From assembly GCF_000003815.2 (NCBI RefSeq), contig NW_023365716.1, positions 1,452,899 through 1,510,987 of the forward strand: DNA of 58,089 nucleotides. The letters run 5' to 3'. The DNA comes from Branchiostoma floridae (taxonomy: Eukaryota > Chordata > Leptocardii > Amphioxiformes > Branchiostomatidae). This document shows positions 51,490 to 58,089 of this stretch, piece by piece (positions within the stretch are counted from its first letter, which is position 1; every line of letters starts with the position of its first letter). The notes below the pieces were generated by a model. The model was not told where the DNA came from, ran no database searches, and was given only the letters and a program-made list of their open reading frames with translations. Both the position numbers and the translations under genes were made by a program.

Positions 51490-51661
51490 CTGTAGAAGCC
51501 AGTTAATTGCACACTGGATAATCGCAACCTTCTGTTAATTGCACGAAATGCCCAAATCCCATGGTGATGTAGTCCAGCTTAATAACTTCGCTTAGTTGAA
51601 TCATTCGGATAATTGCACGAAATGCACTGGCAAATGGGGCGAGCAATTAAGCAGCTTCTAC
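51490..51661. mobile_element. Pogo-type miniature element, copy 1 (decayed)
   Basis: The ends GAAGCCAGTTAATTGCAC and GCAATTAAGCAGCTTC are inverted. Internal TAATTGCACGAAATGC repeats match the better copy at 56820-56993. The terminal bases have mutated. Confidence 0.72.
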
Positions 51662-52167
51662 TATTTTGTGAGTGGTATTAACGATTTTGTCAGCAACGTT
51701 TTTAATAATCTCTGCGAGCATATATGCAAACACTGTGTTGCAAGTACTATACACACACACCAAATGTTAAACAAGCGCACTTCTTTATTCATTGAAATGC
51801 AATGGCAGTGATATATATAGTAGCATGTATCATCACTCTATTGCTAATGCTGGAACAAAAACTACGTTCACAACACAACTGAGCAGAACGTCATAATGCC
51901 ATCCAGAAAGACTCAAACAAACTTCACGGGAGGTTGCTGTATGAAGGAACACCAAAAACTATACGCTAAAATTGGGGAGCCAGCGTATTCCCTTACTAGG
52001 CAGACTGGCTTCGCTCTACGCTAAGTTAAGGTGCCAATTACGCTATACATAGAAATATACACCAATTACGCTCAACTTTGAGTTGGATCCGGGTGCAGGT
52101 GGAAATTACGTGGCTGATTACGCTCTATGTCAAAGGAAATGCTGACCCGCATTCAAATGCGGGTTTA
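51662..52167. other. 3' flank of the NHL gene
   Basis: No gene. The word ATTACGCT recurs several times between 52035 and 52125. It probably includes the 3' UTR of the NHL gene. Confidence 0.45.
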
Positions 52168-52757
52168 TCAGTAACTCGGGTAGACAGTAACGGTATTATC
52201 ACCGACATCGATCACCACTAGCTGCCCCTTTGTTCCCACGGCAAAATACTTCACCATTTTTAGTCCGGTAGCCAGGTGCCGAACGAACTGCCCGCTGCTT
52301 GTTAACATCGACACCCGCTTGTACTGGCGATCCGCTACGAGAACGTGGCCGGAGCTGTCCGTACAGATGCCCATGGCATTCATGTGGCTCCCTCTTGGGC
52401 CTGCAAACCTGAACAGGAACTGTCCTGTCTCGTTGTACACGTGTACAAAGCCGTTTGATAACATCAGAATGTTCCCATCTGTATTGACAGAGACGTACTC
52501 TGAAACTGACCATTTTTGACCAAACACTCCGATCAGCGAGCCGTCGGGCTGAAATATCTGCACCTTGCCACTTCCCGGTCTCGTCACAATAACTTGGCCA
52601 TTCCGAAGGTCCACGGCGATTCCGCCGAAATATCTGTCGCGCTGGATGTCAAACATTGACAAACCTCGGCCATACCTGCTGTACTGTACAACACGGGCGC
52701 CAACAACCACCACCGTTCCCACCACCCACAGGTTGTCGTTGCCGTCTATGGCGGGAG
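52168..52757 (-). CDS. NHL-repeat protein, last coding part
   Basis: The minus frame, ending YPSY-stop, encodes three to four NHL-type beta-propeller blades: GIAVDLRNGQVIVTRPGSGK, VSVNTDGNILMLSNG, GICTDSSGHVLVADRQYKR and a final FAVGTKGQLVVIDVGDN. At its upstream edge (AIDGNDNLWVVGT) the blade is cut by the foldback element. NHL propellers bind RNA or protein, often in TRIM-like ubiquitin ligases; no RING or B-box is visible here. It belongs with the exons at 56282-56528 and 57100-57199. Confidence 0.8.
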
Positions 52758-53149
52758 GGTCTTTTTAGCGAATGCCCACAAACGCCCACTCTAGCGAAGT
52801 CCGAGCTGCACGAATCTCATTTTTTTTGCTTGGAATATGTCCACGTTGTGCTCCCATGTATTAATCCTGAGTTTCAAGTCAATCCATCGACCCGAAGTGA
52901 CATAAATCAAAGTTTTCGATTCTCGATGGTCTTTTTAGCGAACGCCCAGTAAAATGTCTTTTTAGCGAATGCCCACTATATCCACAAAAATATCGGCCGT
53001 CGCGCAACGACACCTAAACCTACCGCCACAAACATGTTCAAGATGGTGTCCCATTGATGTGTACGGAGTTTCCGTGCTTTACAAGCATTTTAAGTCCCTG
53101 TTTTTCGTCAAAATGTACAGCGCCGATACTGCCATACTTTAACAATGGC

Positions 53150-53230
53150 AATTCAAAATGGCGGGCACTAGTCATGTGACCTCCTTGCGGGACTGTTCTA
53201 TAAGTATCGCGGGCGAGGGACTGTTGTAGC
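53150..53230 (+). promoter_or_regulatory. Promoter-like segment in the left foldback arm
   Basis: CAAAATGGCGGGCAC, then GTCATGTGACC (E-box/USF-like) and TTCTATAAGTATCGCGGG (TATA-like) within 60 bp, pointing toward the palindrome centre. Function is inferred from motif spacing only. The right arm holds the mirror copy at about 55809-55889. Confidence 0.4.
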
Positions 53231-53933
53231 ATAGCTTATCATACAACCATTTTAGATTGAATTCTGAACAAGATTTTCAATTCATAGTGCTATCATCTGA
53301 CTGATATTTACATTGTGGTCCTTTTTTCTGTGCTATAATTACCCAGGTTTGAGGAACTTAGTGCAAATATGGATATTGATTCTCCTCAGTGCCCAATTAA
53401 TGTACAAAAGGCTCAGACACATTAGTGTTATAAACCTGACTAGGGGCATGTAACCAATACTAGAAAAACATAGCTATTCATTATTAACAATACTATTTAC
53501 ATTATAATAATAACTCTTCACCAAACTGGACTTTTCTTATCTTTATTTATCACAGAAACATTGTTACAATGAGGATTTGATTAGATGAGTAACGTTATCT
53601 GTTACAGTGTGTAGATCTACGAACTTATTTCAAATACAAAAATGTATTTCATTTCACTAGTTCCTAAATATTTTTAAAGTATTGGAAGGGGTTGACACAT
53701 AAACATTATTAATTGCATTATTTGTGTGCAGAAAAATGTGACCACATGTTATTAATAGCCTATTTAATGTAGTAATAAAATGTTGGAACATGGCATGAGC
53801 GGGCTCCTCTTCTGAGTACAGAAAGGAAATGTTTTATAACATTTAGTTATGACGTAGAAAATTTCAATTGTAAAATGTACCTTTATTAACATTGACAAAT
53901 TGTTTTTCTCTTCTTAATAAATGACGACAATAC

Positions 53934-54450
53934 AGGTAAGTAAGGTGTGTTTCCTTTTATAACAGGCCAGGTAAGACGCCGTACAGGTAAATAAGGTGTG
54001 TTTCCTTTTATAGCAGACCAGGTAAGACACCGTACAGGTGAGTAAGGTGTGCTTCCTTGACTACAGACTAGGTAAGACACCGTACAGGTGAGTAACGTGT
54101 ATTTCCTTTGATTACAGACCAGGTAAGACACCGTACAGGTGAGTAACGTGTATTTCCTTTGATTACAGACCAGGTAAGACACCGTACAGGTGAGTAACGT
54201 GTATTTCATTTGATAACAGGCCAGGTAAAACACCATACAGGTAAGTAAGGTGTGTTTCCTTTTATAGCAGACCATGTAAGACACCGTACAGGTGAGTAAC
54301 GTCTATTTCCTTTGATTACAGACCCGTGAGGTAAGACACCGCACAGTTGAGTAATGTGTGTTTCCTTTGCATATAGACCATATAGGCCATCAAACAGGCG
54401 AGTAAGGCGTCTTTCCTTTGCCTATAGACCAGATAGGGTATTATACACTT
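53934..54450 (+). repeat. Left-arm 51-bp tandem array (about 10 units)
   Basis: Units of 51 bp such as GGTAAGTAAGGTGTGTTTCC + TTTTATAACAGGCCAGGTAA + GACGCCGTACA. Each unit holds two donor-like words (CAGGTAAG, CAGGTGAGTAA) and one acceptor-like stretch (TTTCCTTTGATTACAG). Units toward the centre drift to CCTATAGACCAGATAGG. Confidence 0.9.
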
Positions 54451-54454
54451 AACT

Positions 54455-55130
54455 TACCTGTACAATACCCTACATGGTCTATATGCAAAGGGAAGACACC
54501 TTACTTGCCTGTATAATGCCCTATCTGGTGTATAGGCAAAGGAAAGTTGCTTTACTCCCCTGTATAATACCTATCTGGTCTATAGGCAAAGGAAAGACGC
54601 ATTAATCACCTGTATAATGGCCTATATGGTATATAGGCAAAGGAAAGTTGCTTTACTCACCTGTATAATACCCTATCTGGTCTATAGGCAAAGGAAAGAC
54701 ACCTTACTTACCTGTATAATGCCCTATCTGATCCATAGGCAAAGAAAAGTTGCTTTACTCACCTATATAATACCGTATCTGCTCTATAGGCAAAGGAAAG
54801 TTGCTTTACTCACCTGCATAATACCCTATCTGGTCTATAGGCAAAGAAAAGACGCCTTACTCGCCTGTTAAATGGCCTATATGGTATATAGGCAAAGGAA
54901 AGACGCCTTACTCACCTGTATAATACACTATCTGGTCTATAGGCAAAGGAAACACACCTTACTCACCTGTGCGGTGTCTTACCTGGTCTGTAATCAAAGG
55001 AAATACACGTTACTCACCTGTACGGTGTCTTACCTGGTCTGTTATAAAAGGAAACACACCTTACTTGCCTGTATGGTGTCTTACCTGGCCTGTTATAAAA
55101 GGAAACACACCTTACTTACCTGTATTGTTG
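54455..55130 (-). repeat. Right-arm 51-bp tandem array (about 13 units), inverted
   Basis: The same 51-bp unit on the other strand, with more copies of the central variant (TATAGGCAAAGGAAAGACGC). The arrays are unequal in length, so the loop of the palindrome is off-centre. Confidence 0.9.
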
Positions 55131-55808
55131 TCATTTATTAAGAAGAGAAAAACAATTTGTTTGTCAATGTTAATAAAGGTACATTTTGCAATTGAAATTT
55201 TCTACGTCATAACTAAATGTTATAAAACATTTCCTTTCTGTACTCAGAAGAGGAGCCCGCTCATGCCATGTTCCAACATTTTATTAGACTATTAATAGCA
55301 TGTGATTACATTTTTCTGCACACAAATAATGCAATTAATATTGTTTATGTGTCAATCCCTTCCAATACTTTAAAAAATATTTAGGAAGTGAAATGAAATA
55401 CATTTTTGTATTTGAAATAAGTTTGTACACACTGTAACAGATATTCATCTAATCAAATCCTCATTGTAGCAATGTTTCTGTGATAAATAAAGATAAGAAA
55501 AGTCCAGTTTGGTGAAGAGTTATTATTATAATGTAAATAGTATTGTTAATAATGAATAGCTATGTTTTTCTAGTATTGGTTACATGCCCCTAGTCAGGTT
55601 TATAACACTAATGTGTCTGAGCCTTTTGTAACGTTACATTAATTGGGCACTGAGGAGAATCAATATCCATATTTGCACTAAGTTCCTCAAACCTGGGTAA
55701 TTATAGCACAGAAAAAAGGACCACAATGTAAATATCAGTCAGATGATAGCACTATGAATTGAGAAAATCTTGTTCAGAATTCAATCTAAAATGGTTGTAT
55801 GATAAGCT

Positions 55809-55889
55809 ATGCTACAACAGTCCCTCCCGCGATACTTATAGAACAGTCCCGCAAGGAGGTCACATGACTAGTGCCCGCCATTTTGAATT
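55809..55889 (-). promoter_or_regulatory. Promoter-like segment in the right foldback arm
   Basis: Mirror copy of 53150-53230 with the same YY1-like, E-box and TATA-like words, again directed toward the centre. Confidence 0.4.
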
Positions 55890-56281
55890 GCCATTGTTAA
55901 AGTATGGCAGTATCGGCGCTGTACATTTTGACGAAAAACAGGGACTTAAAATGCTTGTAAAGCACGGAAACTCCGTACACATCAATGGGACACCATCTTG
56001 AACATGTTTGTGGCGGTAGGTTTAGGTGTCGTTGCGCGACGGCCGATATTTTTGTGGATATAGTGGGCATTCGCTAAAAAGACATTTTACTGGGCGTTCG
56101 CTAAAAAGACCATCGAGAATCGAAAACTTTGATTTATGTCACTTCGGGTCGATGGATTGACTTGAAACTCAGGATTAATACATGGGAGCACAACGTGGAC
56201 ATATTCCAAGCAAAAAAAATGAGATTCGTGCAGCGCGGACTTCTCTAGAGTGGGCGTTTGTGGGCATTCGCTAAAAAGACC

Positions 56282-56528
56282 ATGCGGTCTAGGGAGATAT
56301 CTTCTGGCAACAGCATTTTACCCGCCGTTCTCGGCACAATGGTTTGGAAATGACGAAGGTAATTCCCCTCCATGCTGTAGACTTGTACCCGACTGTTGTC
56401 GTGATCAGCCACGAATATCTCGTTCGTAGACGAGACGACAACTCCAGTGGGAAGAGCAAATTGTCCTGGTCCTGATCCTCTCCCACCAAAAGTGACGCTC
56501 TGTCGGCTACCTTCTTCAGTTGTAGTCT
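56282..56528 (-). CDS. NHL-repeat protein, middle exon (cut by the foldback element)
   Basis: The acceptor TTGTTGCTGCAG|AGACTACA is at 56528. It encodes TTTEEGSRQSVTFGGRGSGP, then a textbook NHL blade (GVVVSSTNEIFVADHDNSRV, QVYSMEGNYLRHF) and PEDISLDRM, where the foldback element begins. Read straight into the element the frame ends after VFLANAHKRPL. The first codon is completed by the G of the previous exon (G|AG = Glu), so the phase matches. Together with 52168-52757 it would form a five-blade-plus propeller. Confidence 0.82.
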
Positions 56529-57099
56529 CTGCAGCAACAAACACAAAATCGTTATGATTTGATAACATACAACCCTTGCATTGGAGTACCTTGAAGTTCT
56601 AAGTACATTCTATAGTGCAATGTTGAGCAAGAAAGCTTTTTAATACACCCCAGGAATACGCGTACCTTTAGAGCCTAATCTACACTGCTACTCCCGGCCA
56701 CACGGGAAAAAGGTTCAAAAGTACCTGACGTAAAATTTGGGCTTTTAGAGAATAGGAAAAAATGCTCACAATGAAGTTTACATGTATATTTTTTAGGCTT
56801 TTTGACTTGCTTTGGTATACAGTGGAAGCCAGTTAATTGCACGTCGGATAAACGCACACTTCGGTCAATTGCACGGAATCCCCGAATCCCGTGGCGGTGC
56901 GGTCCGACCGGGTAACTTCGCATTATCGCACACGCCGGGTAATTGCACGAAATTCGCTGGCAAATTGGGCGTGCAATTAAGCGGCTTCCACTGTATTACC
57001 ATATTGTCAATGATTACACTGAAAAGGTTTACATATATATATGGATTGGAATAATGTGAAGTTAGGGTAACACACTACACTTTAAGTAATAATATTTAC
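56529..57099 (-). other. Intron of the NHL gene
   Basis: Between exons at 56528 and 57100. It holds the better copy of the pogo-type miniature element. Otherwise no feature. Confidence 0.65.
56820..56993. mobile_element. Pogo-type miniature element, copy 2
   Basis: 174 bp with inverted ends CAGTGGAAGCC..TTAATTGCAC, flanked by TA on both sides. Internally (T/G)AATTGCACG(A/G)AAT(T/C)C is repeated. It is the same family as 51490-51661. It lacks coding capacity. Confidence 0.85.
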
Positions 57100-57199
57100 C
57101 ATCAGCTGTGCTGGATGTATAGATAACCTTGTATGCAGCTGTTGTAGGCACCACACCTCTGGTCTTGTCGCTGGTACTGACTTGGGTGGATAACGATGC
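57100..57199 (-). CDS. NHL-repeat protein, upstream exon
   Basis: 100 nt between the acceptor TTTTCTCCAG|G (57199) and the donor GATG|GTAAAT (57100). It encodes ASLSTQVSTSDKTRGVVPTT then AAYKVIYTSSTAD, a Ser/Thr-rich stretch with no domain. It ends one base into a codon, matching the next exon. It lies in a gene whose 5' part is outside the window. Confidence 0.7.
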
Positions 57200-57252
57200 C
57201 TGGAGAAAAGACCTTTTCGTTACCCTTAAGTAAAGGCTTACTAAAGGCTAGA

Positions 57253-57275
57253 GTATATATATATATATATATATA
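57253..57275. repeat. (AT)n microsatellite
   Basis: About eleven AT units, read directly, inside the NHL gene intron. Confidence 0.9.
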
Positions 57276-57343
57276 CATCTCTCTCTTTCTCGATTCCTGG
57301 AGACCTTTTTGTTACTGTAAAGTAAAGGCTTAGTAGAGGCTAT

Positions 57344-57345
<2 letters not shown>

Positions 57346-57437
<92 letters not shown>

Positions 57438-57477
57438 AACACACACACACAAACACACACACACACACACTCAGACA

Positions 57478-57516
<39 letters not shown>

Positions 57517-57570
57517 AGACACAGACACACACACAGACACACACACACACACACAGACAAACACAAACAC
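57346..57570. repeat. (AC)n microsatellite, interrupted
   Basis: About 225 bp of CA dinucleotides with scattered AAAC, CAGAC and CATAC interruptions. Long cysteine/valine open frames on the minus strand are artefacts of this repeat. Confidence 0.95.
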
Positions 57571-58089
57571 ACTGATACACCAGGCTTACTATATATCATA
57601 TATATTATATAAGAGCTAGGCGATAGTGAGAGGGGCAACCATCTCACTATTCGCTCATTCGGGGAGGGTATTGTGAGGCGGTTGTCAGTTGAAAAGCAGG
57701 GGAGCGGATGTCCTTTATGGAAAATGGTTCATGTATTCATTAAAATTTCAGGCGTTGCTTCGATGTCTAAACAGATCACGCGTCCAGACAATGGGATCAG
57801 ATAAGGGAATGTCGCCTTACATGCATACAGCAAATGTTTTGCTCCTCATCTTGAAGTATCTGACATAAACTTGATCTTGTGTTACTGAACGTTATCTAGA
57901 GTCAATGTTTTGTGTTACTGAACGTTATCTAGAGTCGATGTTGTTGTGTCTGATAGACTTTGATACAACATCAGGCCATGTATATACGTCTGTGCAGCAT
58001 AATAATATAGCTGTTTTGCATAACATTGACGCATTCAGAAGGATATTTGACACTATGATAATATTTGTGAGAGCCCGCGTACCTGAATA
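57571..58089. other. Right-edge non-coding stretch
   Basis: No gene is called. A direct repeat of about 30 bp (TTGTGTTACTGAACGTTATC followed by TAGAGTC) occurs twice at about 57877-57937. A possible splice donor TTCAG|GTACGC on the minus strand lies at about 58082, perhaps of an NHL exon just outside the window. Confidence 0.4.

Larger units (their letters stand above)
52758..56281. mobile_element. 3.5-kb palindromic foldback element inside the NHL gene
   Basis: The ends are perfect inverted copies starting GGTCTTTTTAGCGAATGCCC. The arms stay nearly identical for about 1.2 kb and then enter inverted tandem arrays that meet near 54450. The word TCTTTTTAGCGAA occurs three times within the first 230 bp of each arm. 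No transposase is seen. Both flanks are NHL coding sequence. No clean target duplication is visible (CCGCAT versus CCGCCAT at most). The layout resembles foldback (FB/TU-like) transposons. Confidence 0.88.

Noticed and set aside
53886-55141. Repeat proteins with 17-residue YLVCNQRKYTLLTCTVS-like units on both strands of the foldback element
   Set aside because: 51 bp is a multiple of three, so the repeat stays open by arithmetic. The two strands give the same peptide because the arms are inverted. Splice-like words are a simpler reading.
52740-56300. Foldback element as a normal spliced intron of the NHL gene
   Set aside because: The junctions lack a GTRAGT donor and a pyrimidine-tract acceptor at the element ends. 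Splicing from sites inside the element remains possible but is unproven.
57248-57580. Cys/Val-rich 76-110-codon minus-strand frames
   Set aside because: They are translation of the AC microsatellite.

Overview
The window looks like a piece of a cephalochordate genome, most likely an amphioxus (Branchiostoma). It has intron-bearing genes with consensus GT/AG splice sites, three 100-base assembly gaps, and a dense array of lineage-specific C2H2 zinc-finger genes. It also carries a CR1/Jockey-type LINE with a 2A-like motif and many small DNA transposons and simple repeats. The species is inferred from style and content, not proven.

From about 1.1 to 50 kb there are eleven zinc-finger loci (L1-L11), all on the minus strand, head to tail. 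A typical locus has four parts. First is a promoter and non-coding exon 1 with a shared 200-bp module (a YY1-type CAAAATGGCGG box, often a GACGTC half-CRE next to it, then AGGTCACAAACCTGATA). Second is a CAG|GTAAG donor followed by an intron that keeps a G-run block. Third is one large coding exon. Fourth is a tail of decayed finger sequence past the stop. The coding exons carry 7-19 fingers of the unusual YxCxxCxY type, in alternating A (YMCGECGYRT) and B (YKCDQCDYSA) forms. Type A N-termini begin MAE/MAT and carry HAEQT..ETHIKEE. Type B N-termini begin at an internal Met (MEDSS/MDDSS); three of these four loci have an extra 68-nt exon. All share a linker with RETQTTD.

L1, L2, L4, L6, L10 and L11 read open. 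L3, L5, L7, L8 and L9 are broken by frameshift, LINE insertion, loss of the 5' part, or nonsense change. L5 is split by a near-perfect, full-length LINE (18921-23738, two intact ORFs, 10-bp target duplication). L5 and L9 are the two halves of a segmental duplication. L2 and L4 are another pair. A promoter without a gene at 46.1 kb marks a lost locus.

From 50 to 58 kb the content changes. There is an RTE-like retrotransposon relic, two pogo-type miniature elements, and a minus-strand NHL-repeat gene. The last NHL exon of that gene is cut by a 3.5-kb palindromic foldback element, whose arms hold 51-bp tandem units rich in splice-site-like sequences. Long AC and AT microsatellites lie near the right end.
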